A stretch of 15,365 nt of DNA from Candidatus Sericytochromatia bacterium (GCA_014377055.1 JACMQJ010000560.1:1-15365); one strand, 5' to 3'; positions 1 through 7,370 are shown, counted from the first letter of the stretch. Numbers and translations: made by a program. Notes: generated by a model not told the origin, from the letters alone.

Positions 1-1104
1 ATGAGCTTTTATCAAATATCCAAAACCAAGTTTTTCGATATTCATAATTAATTTGCTTTTAGTTGTATTCATATATGTTGCGGTTTCATCAAGATTCCAA
101 TTGTGTAAGTCAAGATTTTTTAATAAAACTACTTTTTTTACCTGTTCGCTAGATAAATGAAAAGTTTTGAGGTATTCAATATTATTATCGTTATCAACAA
201 TTATTTCACCTATATGATTTTCTAAATTAACATCAGGATCAGTCATAAATCTTTTTAGCTTATGTTGACCAACATTATAAACATCATTAAAAATAAGCTC
301 TTTTTGTAATATACCTTCAGCCATAAATTTATAAAAATCAGTTAAATCCGTTTTCATTTGTTCTAACTCATTTCTTAAATCAGATAATGAATTAACTTTA
401 TCATCATCAATTTTTACTTGAAACTTTGATACAGAAGGATACATGTAACCATAATAATAAATTAATTCTCCATAAAAATCTTTTAATAAGCTTTGATGTA
501 AAGAACGGTAGTCCTCAGGATGAGGCACAATAAAAACAGAGGCAAGCTTATCCGCAACAAATAATAAGACACCAACTTGATTTTCATGTATTTCAAAAAC
601 TCTTAAAGCTTCTTCTAATCCATCAATATATTTTCCACTATAACTATATTCGATACGAGGTGATAACCCTGTTGCTTTTATTTTTCCTGAATATTCATCC
701 CATGAGATAGATGGTCCTTTAAAATATAGATTTAAAAAGCTTTCCATAGCAAGATGTAATGGCAAAAAGTGAATCTTGTTTTTATCTATTTTTTTGATCA
801 TTTTACTCGAAGATCTCATAGAAAAATATTTACTGCCAGTTACTTTACTATTTTTTTTGTAAATCTGTGTTCCCTCAGATACAAGAGGAACACCGTCGTC
901 ACTCCAAGATAAAATAAAAGCGTGTGGAACATAAGATATATAACTAATATTTTTTGTAACTTGAGTTATATTAAGATCCTCATCATATTCTTGAGATTGT
1001 AGTCTTAAAGTACCAGTATAATTATCACGTATAACAGGTACAATCCTAATACCGCCTGATATTTGTGATGGTGCTAATTTTAAATTACTAAAAATAAGAC
1101 TCAT
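1..1104 (-). CDS. ARPP-1-like domain protein with C-terminal Fis-type HTH (3' end outside window)
   Basis: The reading frame is open for 368 codons from an ATG at 1104 to the window edge, so the C-terminus is missing. The N-terminal part is beta-rich (FSNLKLAP, then IRIVPVIRDN). The middle carries VPLVSEGTQIYKK and, around residues 170-200, ENQVGVLLFVADKLASVF followed by PHPEDYRSLHQSLLKDFYGE. That order and spacing recall the ARPP-1 family (a beta-rich domain found in prokaryotic conflict or RNA/ADP-ribose contexts), but I recognise it by eye only. Residues about 335-361 (NWNLDETATYMNTTKSKLIM...EKLGF) match the Fis-type helix-turn-helix pattern, which suggests nucleic-acid binding. The ATG overlaps the stop of the upstream vWA gene as ATGA, so the two are probably translationally coupled. 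There is no signal peptide or membrane segment, so the product should be cytoplasmic. The HTH call is firmer than the ARPP-1 call. Confidence 0.6.
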   Translation of the reverse strand, partial: MSLIFSNLKLAPSQISGGIRIVPVIRDNYTGTLRLQSQEYDEDLNITQVTKNISYISYVPHAFILSWSDDGVPLVSEGTQIYKKNSKVTGSKYFSMRSSSKMIKKIDKNKIHFLPLHLAMESFLNLYFKGPSISWDEYSGKIKATGLSPRIEYSYSGKYIDGLEEALRVFEIHENQVGVLLFVADKLASVFIVPHPEDYRSLHQSLLKDFYGELIYYYGYMYPSVSKFQVKIDDDKVNSLSDLRNELEQMKTDLTDFYKFMAEGILQKELIFNDVYNVGQHKLKRFMTDPDVNLENHIGEIIVDNDNNIEYLKTFHLSSEQVKKVVLLKNLDLHNWNLDETATYMNTTKSKLIMNIEKLGFGYLIKAH

Positions 1105-2573
1105 AATTGTTCTGCTACTTGATTAACATTAAGATCAAAATTACTATTATCAGATTTATAGATAGACATTTTTTGTACTTTTTCCTTTAGATAATTTTCT
1201 AATTCAGATAGAGTAGACAATTTATCAGAGAATCGGGCAAAATTTAACATCAAAAATAAATCTTCTGCTTCTCTAAGATTGAGTGTTACTATATATTTAC
1301 TCAATGATTTTGGTAAATAATTTTCACTAGAAAAAACAGGGTTAAGATGAATTATTTGTATTTTTTTTGAAAGTTTTTTTTCAATTTTATTTTTATAGAC
1401 ACGCATAAGTTCTTCTACTCCGCCAATAGGTGAATTATCGTAACCGTCCGAAATAATAATAACTGTATCAGGATTCCATTCAAGAGCATCAATTAGAGGA
1501 CTAGCAATATCAGTTTGACCTTTTGCTTTTACCAATAAGTCATATTCGTTTGGAATCGTCCAAAATGACTTATATTCTGTAGCTGAATTTTTTAATAAAT
1601 AGTTAATTGCCAAAGCTATTCCTAATGGTCTTTTTTGTTTTTCATGAGATCCAGAAGTTGAGTAACTACAGTCCAAAACAGCTGCAACCTTACCCAATTT
1701 AATTACATTATTTTTTAAAACATATTTAGCTGAGCTATTTAGAGCTTCCTCAAATTCATCAAATCTCTGTAATCTTTCTTGAGTATCAAAAGATAATATA
1801 TACAGAACCAATTTTGTTAAAGGCATTTTTTTTAAATCAATATCCAAATTAACTTTTAATTGATTTGCTGAATCTTGCATTCTAAATTTTTCGGTAAATG
1901 TCATTTGAGATTTTATTTTTTTCATAAAAACATCACGAGGAATTTTCCATTTGCTTGCTAAGCCCTCAGCAACGGTAAAAGGTAAATTATAAATAGCTTC
2001 TTTGCTATAATGAGCTTTTTGAAAATAATCAAAAATAGGTATTGTAAATTTTGAATCTTTCCAACCTTTAAATAAAAAATTACCTAATTCTGTTTCTACT
2101 TTTAGATGTGTATGTCTAAGAGCTGAATTAAACTTGGTTCGATACTTGACAGCATCAAAATTTATATCAGGTCGAGAATTAATGTAACCTTTAAATATTG
2201 CTTTTGTACGACGATTGTTTACTCTCTTTTTTCTGAGTATTGAAAATATTTTGTAAGCTCTTTGAGGTGGTAAAACTCTCAGAGCTTGTGTAATAAGATT
2301 GTTTTCTTCTTGTCTATTATTGAGATCTATATTTTTACCAGTCGATAATAAATTAATAATAATCATCGACTGATTAAAATGATTAATACCTACAGCCAAA
2401 AAATAAGCATAAAGATTTCGATAACTAACCAACATATATTCATGCAAAAAATCAATGGCTAAATTTTGTATAAAAGAGTCTTCATAAAACTCTTGTTGTC
2501 CAGAACAGGCAAAGCAAGCATTGACAAACATCAATATGTCTTCTCTTTTAACTTGTTCAGAAAAGTCGTCCAT
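1101..2573 (-). CDS. vWA-domain protein with helical N-terminus, Ro60/TROVE-like architecture
   Basis: A 490-residue cytoplasmic protein with no signal peptide or membrane segment. Residues 1 to about 285 are helical and basic (for example KKRVNNRRTKAIFKGY at 115-130), consistent with HEAT-like helices that could bind RNA. Residues about 294-445 form a von Willebrand A domain: the MIDAS metal site DxSxS is present as D301-S303-S305, with T354 in KGQTDIASPL and D376 in IIISDGYDN. Helical repeats followed by a MIDAS-competent vWA is the layout of Ro60/Rsr proteins, which bind misfolded and Y RNAs; length (490 against about 530) also fits. I see no unambiguous TROVE signature, so a generic vWA protein of a conflict or stress system is the main alternative. 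It is the first gene of the unit, ends in a 4-base ATGA overlap with the ARPP-1-like gene, and has a 99-base hairpin 25 bases upstream. Confidence 0.65.
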   Translation of the reverse strand: MDDFSEQVKREDILMFVNACFACSGQQEFYEDSFIQNLAIDFLHEYMLVSYRNLYAYFLAVGINHFNQSMIIINLLSTGKNIDLNNRQEENNLITQALRVLPPQRAYKIFSILRKKRVNNRRTKAIFKGYINSRPDINFDAVKYRTKFNSALRHTHLKVETELGNFLFKGWKDSKFTIPIFDYFQKAHYSKEAIYNLPFTVAEGLASKWKIPRDVFMKKIKSQMTFTEKFRMQDSANQLKVNLDIDLKKMPLTKLVLYILSFDTQERLQRFDEFEEALNSSAKYVLKNNVIKLGKVAAVLDCSYSTSGSHEKQKRPLGIALAINYLLKNSATEYKSFWTIPNEYDLLVKAKGQTDIASPLIDALEWNPDTVIIISDGYDNSPIGGVEELMRVYKNKIEKKLSKKIQIIHLNPVFSSENYLPKSLSKYIVTLNLREAEDLFLMLNFARFSDKLSTLSELENYLKEKVQKMSIYKSDNSNFDLNVNQVAEQL

Positions 2574-2598
2574 TTATAGTTTTACTTTCTAAAAGATA

Positions 2599-2697
2599 AT
2601 TATCAATGATACTTGGGATATGGAAATGCGAGCTGCTGGAAAGCGTCAAGGCTATTACGGTAATCGCATTTAGAGTTCCACAAGTATCATTGATAAT
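2599..2697 (-). ncRNA. 99-base long hairpin, candidate structured leader or Y-RNA-like small RNA
   Basis: ATTATCAATGATACTTG at 2599-2615 and its exact reverse complement at 2681-2697 form a perfect 17-bp outer stem. Inside it, TGGA (2621-2624) pairs with TCCA (2677-2680), and AATGCGA (2625-2631) pairs with TCGCATT (2664-2670). These are separated from the outer stem by a bulge on the left arm (2616-2620) and interrupted on the right arm (2671-2676). The apical loop is about 32 bases. The inner 48 bases are roughly half G+C, clearly richer than the surroundings. On the minus strand a TATAAT at 2708-2703 would start transcription at about the 5' base of the stem. The element lies 25 bases upstream of the vWA gene. 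It could be a structured 5' leader, a small RNA bound by the vWA protein, a terminator of the upstream operon, or a MITE-like insertion. The sequence shows the structure; the role is inferred. Confidence 0.45.
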
Positions 2698-2724
2698 ACT
2701 ATATTATATTCAATATTTGTTCAA
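2696..2724 (-). promoter_or_regulatory. Candidate promoter for hairpin RNA and vWA/ARPP-1 unit
   Basis: On the minus strand TTGAAC (2724-2719) is followed after 17 bases by TAGTAT (2701-2696). A perfect TATAAT at 2708-2703 is an alternative -10 without a good -35. Either would place the start of transcription at or just inside the 5' base of the 99-base hairpin. There is no clear terminator after the upstream glycosyltransferase gene, so read-through into this unit is also possible. Confidence 0.4.
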
Positions 2725-2755
2725 GCTTTTATTTTTATTTATTTCTGAAAATCTA

Positions 2756-3523
2756 TCATATTATGGAGTCCCATAATTGCTTCCAATCAACAAAATGAGG
2801 TAATAAACTATCATCATTAAGATGTGCAGTTAATGAAGGCATAGGCGAGTAACAATCAACTTCTTGATATATATGATCAATGGTTCTCCATTCACCACCT
2901 TTATCTATTTTATTATAAGCAGCAAAAGCAAGGTAAAAATCAAAGTATTTTTCAAGAATATTTTTACTAATGACAAAAGTTCCTGTAGTTGATTTTACAG
3001 TACGCCAATGTCTATCTTGTAGAGCAAAAATATAAGATAATTCTGGATTTATATATCGGTCATTATAATCACAAGGGAAAATAACTACTTCTTTTTCTAA
3101 TATTTTTGTCAAATCTTGATATGCTTGAGTTATAGACTGTATAGAATTTTCTAAATGTAAATAATCATCTTCACAAAAATATAATAAATCACTATCTAGT
3201 TTTTTGGCATATTCAAAGACGGCTTGCAATGAATTACCATTACCTGTTTTTGTTAATCTTTCAATATAAAAATCAAGCCCAGAATTTTCTAAAATCTTTT
3301 TTATATCAATAAAATCTTCCTCTGGTGAATGATCATCAAATAAATGTATTTTAATATTTTTTGAATTATTAGATGAGTTACTAAATGAACTATTTGCTGA
3401 ATTAATTAATGACTTTAGACATTTTAAAGTTATTTCCCTTTTGTTTGCATTAAATGGTCTAAGCATATCATCATGAACACAATAAACTTTTGTACAACTT
3501 CTAAAAATAATATCTAATTTCAT
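2756..3523 (-). CDS. Family-2-like (GT-A) glycosyltransferase
   Basis: A 255-residue cytoplasmic protein. The N-terminal Rossmann-like half has IKIHLFDDHSPEED (58-70), typical of nucleotide-sugar binding in GT-A enzymes. LLYFCEDDYLH (113-123) supplies the acidic metal/nucleotide-binding cluster (E118-D119-D120) in place of DxD. The C-terminal PSLTAHLNDDSLLPHFVDW pattern is common in GT2-like proteins that modify cell-surface glycans. There is no membrane segment. Residues 43-55 are a serine/asparagine run that looks like a variable loop. The start ATG lies 1 base after the stop of the methyltransferase, so it is the last gene of the rpiB-ftsQ operon and probably acts on an envelope glycan. 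Donor and acceptor cannot be told from the sequence. Confidence 0.75.
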   Translation of the reverse strand: MKLDIIFRSCTKVYCVHDDMLRPFNANKREITLKCLKSLINSANSSFSNSSNNSKNIKIHLFDDHSPEEDFIDIKKILENSGLDFYIERLTKTGNGNSLQAVFEYAKKLDSDLLYFCEDDYLHLENSIQSITQAYQDLTKILEKEVVIFPCDYNDRYINPELSYIFALQDRHWRTVKSTTGTFVISKNILEKYFDFYLAFAAYNKIDKGGEWRTIDHIYQEVDCYSPMPSLTAHLNDDSLLPHFVDWKQLWDSII

Positions 3524-3524
3524 T

Positions 3525-4550
3525 TTAATTCAGTGGATAATTATATAATATTTCTTTTATTGGTGAATAATCTGATACAATCGCAATTCTATTAGTAAAA
3601 TAGGTACTTAAATTTAGATCATTTAATTTTTTTAAATTATAACTAAATATTGCACAAATATCTTTATTTAGCTTTTTTGTCAATAATATTTTTTCTAAAA
3701 TACTAATTGATATTTTATATTCATTATTTATAGAAAACAAATAAGATAAGCAATAAAGAGATAAGATATTTTCTTGGTCTGTATGTTTTAGAATCTCATT
3801 TTTTAGAATACTTGTATTCAAGTTATTTTTTAGAGCAATAAACAATCTATCAACAATATTTATTCTGTTATCAAACATTTTGTTAATTAGAGAATAATTT
3901 GTACTTTTTTTTGCTGTAACAAAATATTGAGAATACTCTGACTCTTGTAAAAATACTTTAATATCAATACCATAGTTTTCTATTGCCTTAATAATATCTG
4001 TATTTATCTTAACTAAGTTAATGGCATAATCAAAGCTTTGTATTTCTAAACCAATATTGTTAAGCATGTCTATAATTGAAGATTTGGTGAAGAATTTGAT
4101 GTGTGTCTTATCCAAAATACCCGAACTCTGATAAGCAAATTTACCAAAGATTATTTTATCTATGACATGGTAGTTTGAAAAATTTGGAATACTAATCAAA
4201 AATAATCCTTGATCTGTGATTTTTTTAGATAACTGAGTTAATATTTGTTCTGGATTTTTTAAATGTTCAAGAACATCAGCCAAAACTATACAGTCATAAC
4301 TGTTATCGTTTAATAATAATACTTGTGATTCAACATTTCCAATATAAACATCATCAATATTTTGTTTAGCTATTTGTGCTATTTTTTGATTTATTTCTAT
4401 ACCTGTTACATGAGCTTTTTGTCTTTGCTTGATTGATTTACCAAAGTTACCAGTTGCACAACCAATATCCAATATATTCGATGCTTGATATGGTACTAAG
4501 TATAATATTTCTTCTCTTAAGTTACTGTAATATGATAAATCATTATTCAT
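3525..4550 (-). CDS. Class I SAM-dependent methyltransferase with C-terminal helical extension
   Basis: Residues about 24-170 are a Rossmann methyltransferase: motif I ILDIGCATGNFG (26-37), acidic residue E52 in VTGIEIN for the ribose hydroxyls, motif II DCIVLADVLEHLKNP (86-100), and GLFLISIPNFSNY after it. The THIKFFTKSSIIDMLNNIGL stretch (149-168) is usual for Methyltransf_11/23-type enzymes linked to glycan and lipid modification. The last 170 residues are helical and unassigned, and may hold degenerate TPR-like helices or an acceptor-binding part. The gene sits 4 bases after sbp and 1 base before the glycosyltransferase, so the two enzymes probably work on one envelope product. The methyl acceptor is unknown. 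Confidence 0.8.
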   Translation of the reverse strand: MNNDLSYYSNLREEILYLVPYQASNILDIGCATGNFGKSIKQRQKAHVTGIEINQKIAQIAKQNIDDVYIGNVESQVLLLNDNSYDCIVLADVLEHLKNPEQILTQLSKKITDQGLFLISIPNFSNYHVIDKIIFGKFAYQSSGILDKTHIKFFTKSSIIDMLNNIGLEIQSFDYAINLVKINTDIIKAIENYGIDIKVFLQESEYSQYFVTAKKSTNYSLINKMFDNRINIVDRLFIALKNNLNTSILKNEILKHTDQENILSLYCLSYLFSINNEYKISISILEKILLTKKLNKDICAIFSYNLKKLNDLNLSTYFTNRIAIVSDYSPIKEILYNYPLN

Positions 4551-4554
4551 CTAA

Positions 4555-4995
4555 CTAAACTTGTGGGTTTGGATTAGTTTGTGAAATATCTGTTTTTATT
4601 TCCCAACTTGGGTTATGTGTTATTTCTTCATTATGGTGCTTTTTAATCTCTTTTGGTATAATCCAATACTTATCGATCATCATTCTTCTAATAGCTGTGA
4701 TATTATTAAAAATTCTCATACCAAATACTACAATAGCTGCTACATATAGATCAATTCCAAGCAAATCACCAAGATAAACCAATGAAGCAGCCATTAAAAT
4801 ATTAAATGTAAAACCACTAGTGAAAATAGAAAGACGAAAATGTTTTTCAAATCCAGATCTCAAACCGCCTAGACTACTATCGAGTCCAGCAAGTAAAGCA
4901 ACAGCAAAATATTTACTAAGTGCCACAGGAACAGTAACAGGTGTAAAAAAACCTATTGCCATCCCAGTAACCAAACCTAAAATAACCAACCACAT
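4555..4995 (-). CDS. sbp: Small basic protein, DUF1290 family membrane protein
   Basis: A 146-residue integral membrane protein matching the DUF1290/Sbp family. Hydrophobic segments lie at about 1-20, 28-45, 58-76 and 80-93. The best-conserved parts are PVALSKYFAVALLAGLDSSLGG (23-44) and VFGMRIFNNITAIRR (90-104). The known family is about 110-120 residues, so the hydrophilic histidine- and asparagine-rich tail (about 113-146) is longer than usual. In Bacillus the gene lies with divIB and the DUF881 genes ylxW/ylxX before ftsA-ftsZ; its biochemical role is unknown. Here it lies 6 bases after the DUF881 gene and 4 bases before a methyltransferase gene. Confidence 0.9.
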   Translation of the reverse strand: MWLVILGLVTGMAIGFFTPVTVPVALSKYFAVALLAGLDSSLGGLRSGFEKHFRLSIFTSGFTFNILMAASLVYLGDLLGIDLYVAAIVVFGMRIFNNITAIRRMMIDKYWIIPKEIKKHHNEEITHNPSWEIKTDISQTNPNPQV

Positions 4996-5001
4996 ATAAT
5001 A

Positions 5002-5760
5002 TTAAGTATCTTCCTTTGCTGAACTAGCACTAACAGGCTTAGAATATTTAAAATCAAGAGAACCATTGTAAGCAGGTATTTGAATTGAATCTTTTTTTTC
5101 AATTTTGGCAACAAGACCAAATGGAGCAAGTGTTTCTAAAACGCCACCTCTCATTTTTAGACCAGCTGACATAGTATCACCATTACCAATAGCGACAATT
5201 TCAAAAGGTGGTGCAACTCTAGTTTTATTTACTAGAATAGTCGGACCAGCACAACTTATTTCAGATGTTGAAATTAAACGGTTACCATTAATTGATATTG
5301 CTTCTGCACCAGAAGCATGTAAAACGTTAACTATTTTGAGTAAATCTTCATCATGTACAACACCATTGGCAGGATTTTCCCCATTTTCCAAAGGATTTTG
5401 ACTATCACTGATTGTAACAGTTATACCTGGTCCAAATAAAGGTATTAAACCAGTAACTACAAGCATTCCTTTTGATTCAGGCTCTTTCTTTTTTGCCTCT
5501 GTTAAGACAGAACCTTTTTTCATTTTTTCGACTTCGCCTCTAAGGTCGACAAGAGTTTTTTCTAATGATGTTCTCTTTTCCTCAGAATTCCTTAACAAAT
5601 TAGCCAAATCTTCTACCCTTCTGCTTGGAACATTTAAGGATCTTTGTTCAGCTTGTGATTTAAATTGTATAGATAATAAAAATCCTAGAAAAACACTCGC
5701 TGTTGCTACAGATAATTGCCAGCTAGTTATGAAGTTCTTTTTTAATCTCGTTTGAATCAC
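5002..5760 (-). CDS. DUF881 family membrane-anchored protein (YlxW/YlxX-like)
   Basis: A 252-residue protein with a short basic cytoplasmic tail, one membrane segment at about 13-31 and a heptad-like coiled coil at about 44-82. The extracytoplasmic DUF881 domain runs about 98-240: GMLVVTGLIPLFGPGITVTISD, HDEDLLKIVNVLHASGAEAISINGNR and MRGGVLETLAPFGLVAKI are the diagnostic stretches. The family is linked to the divIB region in many Gram-positives, but its reaction or partner is not established. The ATG at 5760 is upstream of the ftsQ stop (5723), giving a 38-base overlap in another frame. I see no later start before the membrane segment, so the overlap is probably real and implies translational coupling with ftsQ. 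Confidence 0.9.
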   Translation of the reverse strand: MIQTRLKKNFITSWQLSVATASVFLGFLLSIQFKSQAEQRSLNVPSRRVEDLANLLRNSEEKRTSLEKTLVDLRGEVEKMKKGSVLTEAKKKEPESKGMLVVTGLIPLFGPGITVTISDSQNPLENGENPANGVVHDEDLLKIVNVLHASGAEAISINGNRLISTSEISCAGPTILVNKTRVAPPFEIVAIGNGDTMSAGLKMRGGVLETLAPFGLVAKIEKKDSIQIPAYNGSLDFKYSKPVSASSAKEDT

Positions 5761-6682
5761 TACCTTTTTTTAACTTTAAAACAGGATTTTGCCAATACCT
5801 TACATCTATATATTCTAGTTCATTTTTGTTATTTTTGGATATAGCTTCTAGTGCATTAATTGATTTTATTTTGACAATTAATTGATCAAGACCACCTAGC
5901 AAAATTTTATTATCTTCGGTTTGCAAAGTAATATTTTTAGGATCTGTTATATTATATACACCCAAATCATCTATTTTTTTGTCATTTCGTAGTTTTTCAA
6001 TTACTTTAATGACATTGATTTGTTGCAATGATAATTTATAACTTTTTATCTCTGAAATAAGATAAATTAATTGACCTTGATCTTTTTTATTCTCAATATT
6101 TTTGTCATTTTTTGTATTTTTAGTACTATTTTTTATTATTAGTTTTAGCTTATTCTTAATTTCTTTTGGTTTTGGAAAAAATTTAACCTTTTCGTCAGTA
6201 GGTATGATAAAAGTTAAAACTTCACCATCTTCATCAATGGTTATATCTTTTTTTTCATTGTCATCGAAAATATTTATGTATGGTGATCTTTCTTCAAAAT
6301 TGAGAGTTAAAGTCGTCGGAAAAAGACTACGATATGTATTTACACTTTTAAATACTCTAACATTATTAAATATTGCACTTACTTTAGCTGGATTCACTAT
6401 TAATAAATTTTGACCACGATAACTTTTTTGAGGTGAAAATTTTTCTACATATTTGTAACCAACCTTAGAAAGTCCGTTTAGTTCAACTACATTAATATTC
6501 CAAAATGGTAATTTCCAAATTAAATAAAAACCATAAATTGAGGCACAAAAGAGTAATAAATTTATCAATCTAAAAAAAGCTTTTATTCTATGCAAAACTC
6601 TTTGTTTTTGTTTTAGCTTAGGTTGAAGACTTGTTATCTTTTTACTTTTATTATTTTTTTTCTTTGTCTGATGTTTTGCCAA
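5723..6682 (-). CDS. ftsQ: Cell division protein FtsQ/DivIB
   Basis: A 319-residue bitopic membrane protein of the divisome. It has a lysine-rich cytoplasmic tail (1-34), one membrane segment (about 37-56), and a POTRA domain (about 61-131: FWNINVVELNGLSKV ... FPTTLTLNFEERSPYINI). The FtsQ beta domain follows, with the IDEDGEVL turn (149-156) and the C-terminal LLGGLDQLIVKIKSINAL stretch. FtsQ/DivIB bridges early and late division proteins by binding FtsB/FtsL. A lysine/asparagine-rich stretch at about 165-204 looks like an insertion in the beta domain. The gene starts 8 bases after rpiB and overlaps the DUF881 gene by 38 bases. Symbol ftsQ is used; divIB is equivalent. Confidence 0.88.
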   Translation of the reverse strand: MAKHQTKKKNNKSKKITSLQPKLKQKQRVLHRIKAFFRLINLLLFCASIYGFYLIWKLPFWNINVVELNGLSKVGYKYVEKFSPQKSYRGQNLLIVNPAKVSAIFNNVRVFKSVNTYRSLFPTTLTLNFEERSPYINIFDDNEKKDITIDEDGEVLTFIIPTDEKVKFFPKPKEIKNKLKLIIKNSTKNTKNDKNIENKKDQGQLIYLISEIKSYKLSLQQINVIKVIEKLRNDKKIDDLGVYNITDPKNITLQTEDNKILLGGLDQLIVKIKSINALEAISKNNKNELEYIDVRYWQNPVLKLKKGSDSNEIKKELHN

Positions 6683-6690
6683 GTTTAGAC

Positions 6691-7140
6691 CTATGATTTA
6701 AAACATCTTTCTATTCTGGTAATTTTATCAATTCGACTTTGATGTCTTACTTCAAACTCAGTTTCAAGCCAAACTTTGACAATTTCTTTAGCCAGTCCTA
6801 TACCAATTAATTTTGCACCCATAGTTAGTACATTAGCATTATTGTGAGCCTTGCTACTATTTGCTGAATATAAGTCATTACAGACAGCAGCTCTAATACC
6901 TGGAAACTTATTAGCAACCATTGCACTGGCAATACCAATACTATCAATCATAATACCCTTATCAGCTTTTTTGGTACAAACAGCATCAGCTACCAAAAAG
7001 GCAAAATCAGGATAATCAACAGCTTCGGTACTATTAGTACCAAAATCAATTACATCTAATTTAAAATCTTTTTGCAGATATTCTTTGATTAATTCTTTTA
7101 ATTCAAAGCCACCATGATCGGACGCAATAGCAATTTTCAT
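6691..7140 (-). CDS. rpiB: RpiB/LacA/LacB-family sugar-phosphate isomerase with altered active-site loop
   Basis: A 149-residue cytoplasmic protein of usual RpiB length. The family interconverts ribose 5-phosphate and ribulose 5-phosphate. Conserved positions seen: D8-H9 in IASDHGG, GTNS...VDYPDFA (34-46), H99 in SKAHNNANVLTMGAKLIG, and the phosphate-binding RHQSR (132-136). The catalytic loop that reads CGTGIG in E. coli reads DSIGIA here (66-71), so the base cysteine is replaced by aspartate and the oxyanion threonine by isoleucine. Substrate or mechanism may therefore differ, and the symbol denotes family only. It is the first gene of the division operon, 8 bases before ftsQ, with no clear Shine-Dalgarno but an extended -10 promoter about 40 bases upstream. 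Confidence 0.88.
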   Translation of the reverse strand: MKIAIASDHGGFELKELIKEYLQKDFKLDVIDFGTNSTEAVDYPDFAFLVADAVCTKKADKGIMIDSIGIASAMVANKFPGIRAAVCNDLYSANSSKAHNNANVLTMGAKLIGIGLAKEIVKVWLETEFEVRHQSRIDKITRIERCFKS

Positions 7141-7179
7141 ATAGTTTATAAATATACTTTTTAGAAATAGTAATTAAAA

Positions 7180-7188
7180 ATTATATCA
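7180..7188 (-). promoter_or_regulatory. Extended -10 promoter for the rpiB-ftsQ operon
   Basis: On the minus strand TGATATAAT (7188-7180) is a perfect TATAAT with the TGn extension. Transcription would start near 7173, giving a leader of about 33 bases before the rpiB ATG at 7140. No good -35 is seen, as is usual for extended -10 promoters. An all-A/T inverted repeat (TAATTAAAAATTA at 7171-7183 and its complement at 7210-7222) spans the promoter, but is low-complexity. Confidence 0.5.
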
Positions 7189-7370
7189 TAAAGATTAGTT
7201 ATCATCATCTAATTTTTAATTATAATGTTAAATATCAGGATTTACTATAATTTTTTGGTTTTTATACTGCTTGGGTAATTACAATAATGCTATAAGAAAA
7301 ATTACTCTTGATGGTTCAGTAACTAGTTTTTATGCAGAAAAAAATCTATGATATGAATAAAATTAGATTA

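Noticed and set aside
2620..2673. Plus-strand 17-codon frame MEMRAAGKRQGYYGNRI inside the hairpin loop
   Set aside because: It lacks a ribosome-binding site, sits between paired arms, and runs against the direction of the neighbouring genes; more likely the G+C-richer loop of an RNA or repeat element.
5105..6413. Plus-strand open frames of about 100 codons opposite the DUF881 and ftsQ genes
   Set aside because: They are antisense to well-recognised conserved proteins and have no family likeness or ribosome-binding site.
7171..7222. 13-bp all-A/T inverted repeat upstream of rpiB as an operator or terminator
   Set aside because: Only A and T in both arms with a 26-base loop; expected by chance in such DNA, and no T run or G+C stem for a terminator.
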